DNA of 64,000 bases from Rhynchopus sp. YZ270_cl-10 (Eukaryota; Euglenozoa; Diplonemea; Diplonemida; Diplonemidae). The stretch lies in contig OZ037846.1 of the NCBI GenBank assembly GCA_964035575.1, positions 1,019,501 through 1,083,500 on the forward strand. Reading direction: 5' to 3'. Positions 10,115 through 20,300 of this stretch are shown piece by piece. Under the pieces are notes generated by a model, which did no database searches, was not told the origin of the DNA, and saw only the letters and a list, made by a program, of their open reading frames with translations. Made by a program: the position numbers and the translations under genes. The stretch's first letter is position 1; every line of letters begins with the position of its first letter.

Positions 10115-10895
10115 TAGCTGGCGGTTATTTGCATTGCACCCGTCTGATACTGCAAGGGGTCAGTTTTCCCAAAGTCACCTTGCATGGTCAGCATGCTGGC
10201 CATTGTAGTTTCCATCTAGGTCAGGGCGGTGTCAAGCAAGGGGCCGGAGGGAGTGGTGGTGGTGGTGGCATTCAATGCTTGCATGGCAGAGAGGTGCAGT
10301 GCTTACTGCTCAGCATCGCTATGAAACGACCTCTCCTTTTGGCAATGTCGAATGGCAATCTAGATTTTAAAAAAAAGTCGGGGAAATGCGAAAGTTGCTT
10401 CCTCTGTCGTTGTTGGATATGCGGCGATGTTCTGTGCAAAAACTAGAGTTTGCTCCGTCGTTTCCTCCGGCAGCCGCATCCCTCTGCCGTTTAGCACCGC
10501 CCTCCTTCTTTTTCATTGTCTCTGTGTAGGCTTTTCTGGACGTTTCGTGTGTGTGGGGGTTTTTTTTTTCCTCAAGGCAACTCTTCATTCGTTCATTCAT
10601 ATGCAAACGGTGCTGCGAAAGAGGGATTTACTCCTTGCACCAACCCCTTCCAAGAGTGTTGCGTACAACCATCCAACCAATGTGCCTTTCAAGCCTTACC
10701 GCGCTTCAATGTTGCAACTTTGTGTTTCTTTTTATCTCCGCTCGCCGACACAGACACTAGATGTTGTGTTGGACACAAAAATCCGGTGGGGATGTGGCGG
10801 GGTGGTCTACGTGTAGAGACAGTTTCACACAGCCCTGCTCTCTGGCTGCAAGGCAGCACCCTGGCATAACCCTTCAGATGTATAAAAAACACACA

Positions 10896-12590
10896 ATGCG
10901 CTGGCTGGATGCTGTGCTGTCGCTGGACGGTACACTGGACAAGAAGAGCACGCAGAAGAGAACGTTGTTCTTCGCCATGAACTTTGCGGGCTGGATCCTG
11001 CAGACCATCATCATTTTGCAGGTGTGGGTGGACCTACGTGGAAGGTATATGTATGCTGTTGCGAACACCATGGCATTTCTGACTTCTGCCTCTGCCATTG
11101 TGCGTGTACTGTTTCGCCATAAGGTCACGACAGCAGCTGTAGTGTGTACTGCATTCTCCTATTGCGCGGGGATCATGTTTACGGACTTCACAGCGCGCGC
11201 TGCAGGGAACAATGCATGGCCGATGCTCGTGCTTGTGGTGGATTTCCTGCTTGTGATGGAGATGCCCACTCCATACAGCATGTGGCTAGTGTGTGTCGCA
11301 GTGGTGTACTTCATCGTTATGACGATAGAGGAAACCTTCAGGTTTGGTCTGCTTGATGTGCCTGGCCTCATGCCGCAGAAGGAGAGGGCTGCGTTCATGT
11401 TGGAGACGATTCAGTGTAAGGAACTGCCTTGCCCGTACAATACAGCAAACTACCAAGTAGTTGCGGTGACGGTGTTCGTGGTGGACTTCATCGCAACGCG
11501 AGGCTTCGCTCGTGGTCTCCTGAAGGAGCAGGCATCAATGGAGCGGACGATCAACACCGTGCAGGAGATTGCGTCGTTGCTGGCTGGCTACGACGTGGAG
11601 CAGGTGGCGGAGCTGTTGAAGGCGCATGAGGGTGACCTGCCTGAGGGGATGACAGTTGTACTGAGGGGATTGGAGGAGAACCTGCGTGTGTACAAGGCGT
11701 ACCTCCCGAAGACGTGTCTGCCGTTTGCGACTGAAAGAGAGAATGCGTCAGAGGCTTCGATTGGAGAGATACCCGAGGAGTCCCTGTCGGAAGCAAATAT
11801 GTCCTCTGGTTACGTCCATCCTGCGCATCTTCAACAGTTGGGACTGTCGTCTGCGAAGGTAACGCTGCTGACAGTGAACGTGAAGGACACACTGATCCGC
11901 TTGGTGGAAGACAGTGCATGTTTCTCGGACCTGTTCACAACTCTTCTTCTGAAGACGTTGCAGGGAACAGAGACAAGACGTGGGATGGTGGACGTGTTCA
12001 TCGGTGACAGGATCCACTGCTCGTTCAACGCGTCAAAGCAGTGTGCGTCGCACGCAACGTCAGCACTGCACACAGCCACCCTGCTCATCAGAGGTGGTGT
12101 CACATCGTACGCGAACGTGGGTGTTGCGACTGGGAAGGTGCTGCGTGGTGACATGGGTTGTGAGGTGATGCGTCGGTTCAGCATGGTGGGGGAGCTTGTG
12201 CGTGATGTGAACGGGCTGGAACGTGTGGGGCGTATGCTGGGGTGTGATGTGGTGTGCAACAGGATGTGCTTCAGCGATGCTGAGTGCGAACACCAGCTGC
12301 GTCTGCTTCCGTGCAAGGTGGAGGTTGCCTCTGGCTGTGAGGCACAGGTTGTGGCGGAACTGATTGCAAATGAGGAGGAGGAGACAGCGGAAACAGGAGA
12401 CGAATGGATGTACATGATTGGTGGGAAGAAGGACTGGGATGAGTACAACATTACCGTGCGTGGGTACCTGCGTGGTGAGCAGTCTGACCTTGACGTTGCT
12501 ATGGCGTGGTCAGCTGCGGGAGGGGTTGGCACACCAGCACACGCAGTTCCTTCCGGGACGTGCCGTGTTGTGTGTTGCTTCATTCGGTGA
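10896..12590 (+). CDS. Membrane cyclase-family protein, short (degenerate) form 2
   Basis: 564 residues from MRWLDAVLSLDGTLDKKSTQ; an ATG 45 codons upstream is ignored because it lies outside the shared alignment. The six-helix part is distinctive (FFAMNFAGWILQTIIILQVW in helix 1). It keeps the KELPCP version of the Cys loop and the common signalling helix with one change (QASMERT). The linker between membrane part and cyclase-like domain is unique (ENASEASIGEIPEESLSEAN). From AKVTLL onwards it is nearly identical to the other short forms, with the same missing catalytic residues. The end reads CCFIR. A TGTATAAAAAAC sequence ends 6 bp before the ATG; it resembles a TATA box, but the spacing to the start codon is too short for that role in a standard promoter. 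Confidence 0.9.
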   Translation: MRWLDAVLSLDGTLDKKSTQKRTLFFAMNFAGWILQTIIILQVWVDLRGRYMYAVANTMAFLTSASAIVRVLFRHKVTTAAVVCTAFSYCAGIMFTDFTARAAGNNAWPMLVLVVDFLLVMEMPTPYSMWLVCVAVVYFIVMTIEETFRFGLLDVPGLMPQKERAAFMLETIQCKELPCPYNTANYQVVAVTVFVVDFIATRGFARGLLKEQASMERTINTVQEIASLLAGYDVEQVAELLKAHEGDLPEGMTVVLRGLEENLRVYKAYLPKTCLPFATERENASEASIGEIPEESLSEANMSSGYVHPAHLQQLGLSSAKVTLLTVNVKDTLIRLVEDSACFSDLFTTLLLKTLQGTETRRGMVDVFIGDRIHCSFNASKQCASHATSALHTATLLIRGGVTSYANVGVATGKVLRGDMGCEVMRRFSMVGELVRDVNGLERVGRMLGCDVVCNRMCFSDAECEHQLRLLPCKVEVASGCEAQVVAELIANEEEETAETGDEWMYMIGGKKDWDEYNITVRGYLRGEQSDLDVAMAWSAAGGVGTPAHAVPSGTCRVVCCFIR

Positions 12591-12726
12591 GGCAGTGGGG
12601 GTGTTATTTGTATTGTTAATTGAAGGGATGCGTTGCAATGATGTTGCGACGTTCTAACTGTTGGGGTCTTGATCAGTTTTATTTGACTTCAGCCACACCA
12701 TTGGGAACACCACTTCATGTTTTGAG

Positions 12727-12858
12727 GTGTTTCCAAGGCGTCTGCAGGTCTTCCTCTCTCTCGCCACTGCAGCAAGAAGGTGCCACCTGGGATGGTTCCG
12801 TCATAGCGTGCAGGTGTTTCCCACACAGCTTGCACCCCTACAGATACTGACACACACA
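12727..12858 (+). promoter_or_regulatory. Type-A conserved upstream block with acceptor-like tract
   Basis: A block of about 130 bp is almost identical before four family genes (ending at 12858, 23044, 30711 and 53892). It contains a pyrimidine tract followed by CAG (CTCTCTCTCGCCACTGCAG) 86 bp before the start codon, then unvaried sequence down to CACACACA and ATG. It could be promoter plus 5' leader, or leader sequence behind a splice acceptor. Sequence conservation here is as high as in the coding parts, so recent duplication is an alternative explanation to selection. Confidence 0.6.
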
Positions 12859-14571
12859 ATGGGCTGGCTGGATGCTGTGCTGTCCTTGGACGGGACATTG
12901 GATAAGAGAGGCAGACAGAAGCGGAAGTTGTTCTTGCTCATTAATATTGCATGCTTTCTTCTGCTGGTCAGTGGTGCTGCCTCATGGGCGGTACCACGTG
13001 GGCGGTACTTCTTTGTTATTTCCAGCGCGCTTGCCGCTGTGGCATCTCTAGCAGCTGTCTTCTTAGTGATCTGCAAGGTGAAGGTGAGCACACCTATTAT
13101 CGTGTTCGTTGCTTACGTCCACGGCTTTGCTACACTGTTCGCCGACCTCACCGCCCGTGCTGCAGGGAACACTGCCTGGCCAGTGCTCGTGGTTATCGTC
13201 GATTTCCTCCTTGTGATGGAGATACCGACACGCTACAGCATCTGGCTGGTGTGTGCCGCAGTAGTGTACTTCGTTGTCATGGCGATTGAGGAAGCCTTCA
13301 GGTTTGGCCTGCTTGACATACCTGGTATCATGCCGCAGGAGGAGAGGGCTGCCTACATGGCAGAGGCGTGCGAGTGCACAAAGCTTCCCTGCCCTACGAA
13401 CTCAGCGAACTATCAGGGTATTGCTGTGGCGGTGTTCGTGGTGGACTTCCTTGCAACACGAGGCTTTGCACGTGGTCTCCTGAAGGAGCAAGAGTCCATG
13501 GCTCGTACGGTTAACGCTGTGCAGGAGATTGCGTCGTTGCTGGCTGGCTACGACGTGGAGCAGGTGGCGGAGCTGCTGAAGGTGCATGGGGGTGACCTGC
13601 CTGAGGGGATGACAGAGGCACTTCGGAGACTGGAGGAGAACCTGCGTGTGTACAAGGCGTACCTCCCGCAGACGTGTCTGCCGTTTGCGACTGAAAGAGA
13701 CGCTGAGCAATCGTTCTCGGAATCCATGAGTGCAGGGGACGAGGCTGCAGACTCTGTGGAAAGGTCAGCGTCTTCATCTCTTCGTGCAGCAACGTTTATG
13801 CAGACAGTGAATCTTCAACAGTTGGGCCTGTCGTCTGCGAAGGTAACGCTGCTGACAATGAACGTGAAGGACACACTGATCCGCTTGGTGGAAGACAGTG
13901 CATGTTTCTCGGACCTGTTCACAACTCTTCTTCTGAAGACGTTGCAGGGAACAGAGACAAGACGTGGGATGGTGGACGTGTTCATCGGTGACAGGATCCA
14001 CTGCTCGTTCAACGCGTCGAAGCAGTGTGCGTCGCACGCAACCTCAGCACTGCACACAGCCACCCTGCTCATCAGAGGTGGTGTCACATCGTACGCGAAC
14101 GTGGGTGTTGCGACTGGGAAGGTGCTGCGTGGTGACATGGGTTGTGAGGTGATGCGTCGGTTCAGCATGGTGGGGGAGCTTGTGCGTGATGTGAACGGGC
14201 TGGAACGTGCGGGGCGTATGCTGGGGTGTGATGTGGTGTGCAACAGGATGTGCTTCAGCGATGCTGAGTGCGAACACCAGCTGCGTCTGCTTCCGTGCAA
14301 GGTGGAGGTTGCCTCTGGCTGTGAGGCACAGGTTGTGGCGGAACTGGTGGTGCTGGAACATGATGCAGTTGCTGTGGCCGACGAATGGATGTACGTGATT
14401 GGAGGGAAGAAGCATTGGGAAGGGTACAACATTGCCGTGCGTGGGTACCTGCGTGGTGAGCAGTCTGACCTTGACGTTGCTATGGCGTGGTCAGCTGCGG
14501 GAGGGGTTGGCACACCAGCACACGCAGGTCCTTCCGGGACGTGCCGTGTTGTGTGTTGTTACATTCGGTGA
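12859..14571 (+). CDS. Membrane cyclase-family protein, short (degenerate) form 3
   Basis: 570 residues from MGWLDAVLSLDGTLDKRGRQ, preceded by CACACACA. The membrane part is close to that of the next gene downstream, which makes the pair a recent tandem duplicate. The signalling helix has the variant MARTVNAVQEIASLL. The linker is the DAEQSFSESMSAGDEAADS type shared with four other loci. The cyclase-like domain lacks the first metal Asp and the Asn/Arg pair, as in the other short forms. Near the end it has a private segment (VVLEHDAVAVADEW) and GPSGTC in place of the usual VPSGTC. The end reads CCYIR. It is predicted to be a non-catalytic membrane partner or receptor. Confidence 0.9.
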   Translation: MGWLDAVLSLDGTLDKRGRQKRKLFLLINIACFLLLVSGAASWAVPRGRYFFVISSALAAVASLAAVFLVICKVKVSTPIIVFVAYVHGFATLFADLTARAAGNTAWPVLVVIVDFLLVMEIPTRYSIWLVCAAVVYFVVMAIEEAFRFGLLDIPGIMPQEERAAYMAEACECTKLPCPTNSANYQGIAVAVFVVDFLATRGFARGLLKEQESMARTVNAVQEIASLLAGYDVEQVAELLKVHGGDLPEGMTEALRRLEENLRVYKAYLPQTCLPFATERDAEQSFSESMSAGDEAADSVERSASSSLRAATFMQTVNLQQLGLSSAKVTLLTMNVKDTLIRLVEDSACFSDLFTTLLLKTLQGTETRRGMVDVFIGDRIHCSFNASKQCASHATSALHTATLLIRGGVTSYANVGVATGKVLRGDMGCEVMRRFSMVGELVRDVNGLERAGRMLGCDVVCNRMCFSDAECEHQLRLLPCKVEVASGCEAQVVAELVVLEHDAVAVADEWMYVIGGKKHWEGYNIAVRGYLRGEQSDLDVAMAWSAAGGVGTPAHAGPSGTCRVVCCYIR

Positions 14572-15217
14572 TTTTATGATACGGGGAGATGGGTTTTGCT
14601 AACGTTTTTGTTCCTGAACTCTGTGATGTGCTGTGGTGGGTGACGAAAAGCCTTCACCTTGGTCACTCACGAACGAGCCATCACATTTATTCAGGATCTT
14701 TTGTTGCCTACACGAAGTGTTGTTGTAAACTAAATATTTTTAAACCAACGGTTGATGTGTCTTTACGCTTTTTCCATTTGAATCCTACCCCTCATCCATT
14801 TTTATGTGCGTAATAGGCAAAGAGCCTAAGTGACTGCGGTCAACCAAAAAAGACACAGTAGTGGAGTAATAAGACCAGAGCTATTAGTATGATGTTATGT
14901 TTGGTGTCAACGCTTTGCGTCCATAGGCGTCAGTGGTGCGACGTGGGGGCACATCTCTAAGACACTGTTGTATAGTGCAGGGAGACTACTTGGGTGCTCT
15001 TGGTAATGAATCAACAATGTGGCGCAAATGGCACAGACCCACCTGTGGACATAGCACACCACGTGTCCTCTGTTTTGCTACCCTTACCACTTGCTTTGTT
15101 GCAGAGGACATACAACACGTACAGAGGGACGTTGCCTTGTGGAGTGATCTTCTTCTATGTACCAGCAGGAAAAACGGAAAAGAAACAATTTGCACCCTAC
15201 GGATACTGACACACACA
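14572..15217 (+). promoter_or_regulatory. Type-B intergenic block
   Basis: This spacer is a second conserved kind. Its 3'-flank half (CACTCACGAACGAGCC and neighbours) recurs after the genes ending at 16930 and 26083. Its 5'-leader half (a TGCCTTGTGGAGTGATC-like stretch, then a CCAGCAGGA element, then TTGCACCCTACGGATACTGA and the start) recurs before the genes at 21092 and 28631. The gene plus this spacer has therefore been the amplification unit of this part of the array. I see no second gene in it. Confidence 0.6.
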
Positions 15218-16930
15218 ATGGGCTGGCTGGATGATGTGCTGTCCTTGGACGGGACACTGGATAAGAGAGGCAGGCAGAAGCGGAAGTTGTTCTTGCTCAT
15301 AAACATTGCATGCTTTCTTCTGCTGGTCAGTGGTGCTGACTTATGGGTGATACCACGTGGGCGGCACTTTTATGTTGTTTCCAGTTTGCTTGCCGCTGTG
15401 GCATCTCTAGCAGCTGTCTTCTTAGTCATCTGCAAGGTGAAGGTGACCACACCCATTGTCGTTTTCTTTGGTTACATCCACGGCTTCACTACCTTAGTCG
15501 CGGACCTCACCGCCCGTGCTGCAGGGAACACTGCCTGGCCACTGCTTGTGGTTATCGTCGATTTCCTCCTTGTGATGGAGGTACCGACACGCTACAGCAT
15601 CTGGCTGGTGTGTGCCGCAGTAGTGTACTTCGTTGTCATGGCGATTGAGGAAGCCTTCAGGTTTGGTCTGCTTGACATACCTGGTATCATGCCGCAGGAG
15701 GAGAGGGCTGCCTACTTGGAAGAGACGTACCAATGTACAGAGCTTCCCTGCCCTACGAACTCAGCGAACTACCAGAGCATTGCTGTGATGGTGTTTGTGG
15801 TGGACTTCCTTGCAACACGAGGCTTTGCACGTGGTCTCCTGAAGGAGCAAGAGTCCATGGCTCGTACGGTTAACGCTGTGCAGGAGATTGCGTCGTTGCT
15901 GGCTGGCTACGACGTGGAGCAGGTGGCGGAGCTGTTGAAGGTGCATGGGGGTGACCTGCCTGAGGGGATGACAGAGGCACTTCGGAGACTGGAGGAGAAC
16001 CTGCGTGTGTACAAGGCGTACCTCCCGCAGACGTGTCTGCCGTTTGCGACTGAAAGAGACGCTGAGCAATCGTTCTCGGAATCCATGAGTGCAGGGGACG
16101 AGGCTGCAGACTCTGTGGAAAGGTCAGCGTCTTCATCTCTTCATGCAGCAATGTTTATGCAGACAGTGAATCTTCAACAGTTGGGCCTGTCGTCTGCGAA
16201 GGTAACGCTGCTGACAGTGAACGTGAAGGACACACTGAGTCGCTTGGTGGAAAACAGTGCATGTTTCTCGGACCTGTTCACAACTCTTCTTCTGAAGACG
16301 TTGCAGGGAACAGAGACAAGACGTGGGATGGTGGACGTGTTCATCGGGGACAGGATCCACTGCTCGTTCAACGCGTCAAAGCAGTGTGCGTCGCACGCAA
16401 CCTCAGCACTGCACACAGCCACCCTGCTCATCAGAGGTGGTGTCACATCGTACGCGAACATGGGTGTTGCGACTGGGAAGGTGCTGCGTGGTGACATGGG
16501 TTGTGAGGTGATGCGTCGGTTCAGCATGGTGGGGGAGCTTGTGCGTGATGTGAACGGGCTGGAACGTGTGGGGCGTATGCTGGGGTGTGATGTGGTGTGC
16601 AACAGGATGTGCTTCAGCGATGCTGAGTGCGAACACCAGCTGCGTCTGCTTCCGTGCAAGGTGGAGGTTGCCTCTGGCTGTGAGGCACAGGTTGTGGCGG
16701 AACTGATTGCGAAACAAGAGAACACAACGGAAACAGCAGACGAATGGATGTACGTGATTAGTGGGAAGAAGGACTGGGATGAGTACAACATTACCGTGCG
16801 TGGGTATCTGCGTGGTGAGCAGTCTGACCTTGACGTTGCTATGGCGTGGGCAGCTGCGGGAGGGGTTGGCACACCAGCACACGCAGTTCCTTCTGGGACG
16901 TGCCGTGTTGTGTGTTGCTTCATCCGGTGA
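15218..16930 (+). CDS. Membrane cyclase-family protein, short (degenerate) form 4
   Basis: 570 residues from MGWLDDVLSLDGTLDKRGRQ. A longer in-frame start at 14933 would add 95 residues from the conserved non-coding spacer and is rejected. It is very similar to the preceding gene in the membrane part and linker. Differences include LEETYQCTELPCP in the loop and TLSRLVENS in place of TLIRLVEDS at the start of the cyclase-like domain. That second variant is partly shared with other loci (SRLVEDS at 30712; IRLVENS at 25007), which points to gene conversion. Active-site losses match the other short forms. The 3' flank is of type B and is interrupted downstream by mobile DNA. Confidence 0.9.
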   Translation: MGWLDDVLSLDGTLDKRGRQKRKLFLLINIACFLLLVSGADLWVIPRGRHFYVVSSLLAAVASLAAVFLVICKVKVTTPIVVFFGYIHGFTTLVADLTARAAGNTAWPLLVVIVDFLLVMEVPTRYSIWLVCAAVVYFVVMAIEEAFRFGLLDIPGIMPQEERAAYLEETYQCTELPCPTNSANYQSIAVMVFVVDFLATRGFARGLLKEQESMARTVNAVQEIASLLAGYDVEQVAELLKVHGGDLPEGMTEALRRLEENLRVYKAYLPQTCLPFATERDAEQSFSESMSAGDEAADSVERSASSSLHAAMFMQTVNLQQLGLSSAKVTLLTVNVKDTLSRLVENSACFSDLFTTLLLKTLQGTETRRGMVDVFIGDRIHCSFNASKQCASHATSALHTATLLIRGGVTSYANMGVATGKVLRGDMGCEVMRRFSMVGELVRDVNGLERVGRMLGCDVVCNRMCFSDAECEHQLRLLPCKVEVASGCEAQVVAELIAKQENTTETADEWMYVISGKKDWDEYNITVRGYLRGEQSDLDVAMAWAAAGGVGTPAHAVPSGTCRVVCCFIR

Positions 16931-17381
16931 TTTTATGTTCCGGATTGAAGGGTTTTGCTAATGTTTTTGTTCCTTTACTCTGTGGTGTATTGTAGTGAGT
17001 GACAAAATGATTTCACCTGGTTGCTCACGAACCAGCCATCACATCGTTTTAGGATCGTTCACAACCCTTTACCTGCCTGGTGGACCCTTCGTGTCCTTCG
17101 GCGTCAGGGCGCCATGGGGACACATCTCCTTACACTGCTGTATTGTACAGGGAGACTCTGCAGGTGCTCTTGGCAATGAAGCAACAGCTGTAGCGAATAC
17201 CGTAAAAATATTTATTCTGGGGCGGAACAAAACTGGAACACCCCAAAACGTCGTCGATTGTTCGAGTTTTGTTACGCACCAGCATTGTTCGCGGAGTACG
17301 AGGAGTGCGACTTTTTGTAGTTTCGACAATCACCTGTCCGAGGACGGGTTCGGTGCACTTTTTTTTTTTTTGCCCAAAGAT

Positions 17382-20300
17382 CAGGGTCCTCAACCTGTCT
17401 AAGTTAGGCCTTAACTTAGACAATTTTTTTTTTTTTGAAAAACGCTTTGTCTAAGTTAGACAAAACCTGGGTTTTGGGTTTTTGGGTGGTTTGAAAGAGA
17501 AGAAGCTTTACTGAAAACAACAAAAAAAATGAGTTCCCTCAAGACTCCCTCAGTCCTCACCTGCGCGGACCCCATTGTACCCACCCACACAAGCCACCTC
17601 CTCAGACTAACTACAATTGAACAAACTCATCCGCAAAAATGCCTGCCACTGCCAAGACCTCCAAAGCACAGCCCACCATCGTGTCCATGTTCAAGAAGGG
17701 AGCTGTTGCGGCACCTGTGGTACGTGTGGTGGAACCCAACAAAGGGGATACGCACTACGACCTGTGGTCTTCAGGCAAGTACAAGTCCATCCCCGATGGT
17801 CCGACACCCCGGCTCGCTTCCCTTCACCTTTTTCTTGTGGCGGAGGGGACGGTGAGGGGGTTTAAAAACCACCAGAACGACACCAACAAGGTGCTCAAAC
17901 TCTGGTTGAAGGAGTTTGATCGCGCCAAACTGGCGGACGACGACAGGGAGGGGAGCAAGCGGAAGACGATCCTGACGATCGTTGCGGAGGCGCATGAGTT
18001 CGCCATGAACGAAGCAGAGAAGGGGGGAGACAGCGATGCCTCTGCCGTGTCTGTGCAGAGCCAGGTGTCGCAAGGCAAGAAGGTGAAGAAACGTGTGGTG
18101 ATGATGGCTCCACAGGTGAGTGCTGTTAAGTACGTGGATTCAACGTCCGAAGAAGAGGAGGAGGAGCAATGTGTGCCAGTGAGACGCAACGCAGCATCCG
18201 AGCAACCCGAGGCAGCAATGGAAATCGATGATGTCGACGAGTACTCTTCTGACGGCGATGTTGTCTTCTTAGGTCCCACGCACTCCAACACGAACAATCC
18301 CAACCTCACGAACACCACGACCGCACCAGCGAACACCGACTCCACCAACACGCTGAAACGTAAACGCGAAGCGCAGGAGAAAGGTTGTATGGGTCTGCGG
18401 GAGAGCACGGTGCAGGGCCATTTGAACCGTTTTTCCCCCTGGTTGGTGGTGGGTGAAGACAAGTTCAAGTGCTTGTATTGTGGTGCTTTCTCTCATGCAA
18501 AGACCAAGCTCGCCAGAGACCTCCCTGCGCATGCAGGCGACCCCAAACACCAACGTCTCGTGAAGGCTGCCGCTCTGCAGGCTTCCAATGGAACCGTGCT
18601 TCACACGTTGCACGCCAACAGCGACAAAGAAGTCGAGTTCAACCAAAAAATGCTGAAAATATGCATTGAGGTTATTGTTTTCCTCGCGCGCAAAGGTGTA
18701 GGGCACTCTATCTTGGAGGAGTTTCTGAGTTTTTTCGCAGACAAGCTGGAGTGCACCGACATGGAGGCATACCTCAGACAACAAATACGCTATCTCAGCT
18801 GCGGTGCAGTCTTAGAGATCATGTCCTGCATCACGGAGGTGTTGACAGAAGACCTCCTCAAGCAGGTCAAAGCCTCCCGTTTCTGGGGCCTGTCGGGGGA
18901 TTGCTCACGCGACGTCAGCAAGAAGGAGCAACTCGTCTTCGTCGTGCGATACATGGTCGGTGCCACCCCCGTCGAGAAGCTCATCATGATGGGTGAGCTG
19001 AAGGACCAGACGGGGGCTGGTTACGCGTCGTTGCTGACGAAGTGGATAGACCAGCTCGGGCTCGACTACGGGAAGATGAGTGGATGCTCGTTTGATGGCG
19101 CATCGGCAATGCGTTCCTCGAACAAGGGCTGCCAACAACAAATCCGTGCAGACATAAACCCAGGCGCCCTCTTCACCTGGTGCTACGCACACTCCCTCGC
19201 ACTCTGTGGCCCAGAAGCAGCGGCAGAGGGGAAATCGCCGGAGATTACCCGGTTCTTCGACGGCCTGCGGTGGGTGTGGGTTTTTTTTTCGGGATCCAAG
19301 ATTAAGCTCGACACCCTGGAGGAGATGCTGGAGGAACTTCGCGACTTGTGTGAGTACTGTGACATCCTCATCGCAAAGCCGGGTGACACCCGGTGGCTCA
19401 CCAACGGCAGGTGTTGCAGCACCGTCCGCAAGGAGTACCCCGCCGTGCACAGCGCCCTGTGCAAGCTTGGAGAGGCCGGCGACGTGGAAGCACCGTTCAT
19501 CGCGCAGCACATCAAAGAGCCCGGTTTTTTTGCAACGTTGTCCTTCATGACGGTGGTCCTGGACGAGTTGAACGTGCTGTCGACGTCGCTCCAGAGCAGG
19601 AACACAAACCTGCTCACCGTTTGCAGCCACATCGACAAATGTGTTGCGTCATTGTCGTTGCTTGAAACCAACCCGAACATGTTCCCGTTCTACCCAGAAT
19701 GGGTACCGAGGTATAATCAATGCCACGGTACAAAACTTTCCCGTCGGAACTTTGCGATTCATCACGACACGGTCTGCAAGCCATACCTCAAGGAGCTGCT
19801 GAAGTGCCTCAGTGAACGATTCGTGAACATGGACATTGTGAGATGCTTCTCAGTATTCGACATCCGCAACCTCCCTGCTAACGCGGACGGGCTGGCGATC
19901 TACGGCAACACCGAGGTGAAGAAGCTCATCGAGGAATTTACTGAGCTGCATACACTCGAGTACAAAAAGTACGATGTTGTGGGCGAGAAGACGCGTGGGA
20001 GACCAGAGTACTCCAAGACGGAGCATACTGTGATATCGCGCACTCAAACAACGCCGTTACTGAGCGTGGACACGACGCCGTTCGTTGAGGAGTCGCCAGA
20101 ACTGAACAGTCTGGAGACAAAGAAAGCTGTAGCTGTGAAAGAATGGAGGATCCTGGTGGACGTTTTGTCGAAGAGAACTACAACAAAGGACACTTCGGAC
20201 CTGATCGCAACATTCTTGACAAGTTCCGCAGGAGACGCCTACCCCATTATGAGGGATCTTGTTTTGCTTGGGTTGTCAATCCCCGTCACATCAGTTGAAG

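Larger units (their letters stand above)
8370..10895. other. Long gene-poor spacer with repeats
   Basis: No intact gene is supportable. It contains a 32-base G run (8646-8677), a dispersed repeat at 8925-9140, several GC-rich hairpins of the GCGCGCGAAGCGCGC type (about 9117 and 9355) with neighbouring A or T runs, and a possible relic of the cyclase family near 9764-10114. From 10200 to 10890 nothing recognisable is seen except pyrimidine-rich DNA and a TGTATAAAAAAC sequence immediately before the next gene. Confidence 0.55.

Noticed and set aside
14933-15217. 95-residue N-terminal extension of the cyclase-family gene
   Set aside because: It comes from a spacer conserved as non-coding next to other members, and all paralogues align from the MGWLD/MGCLD methionine.
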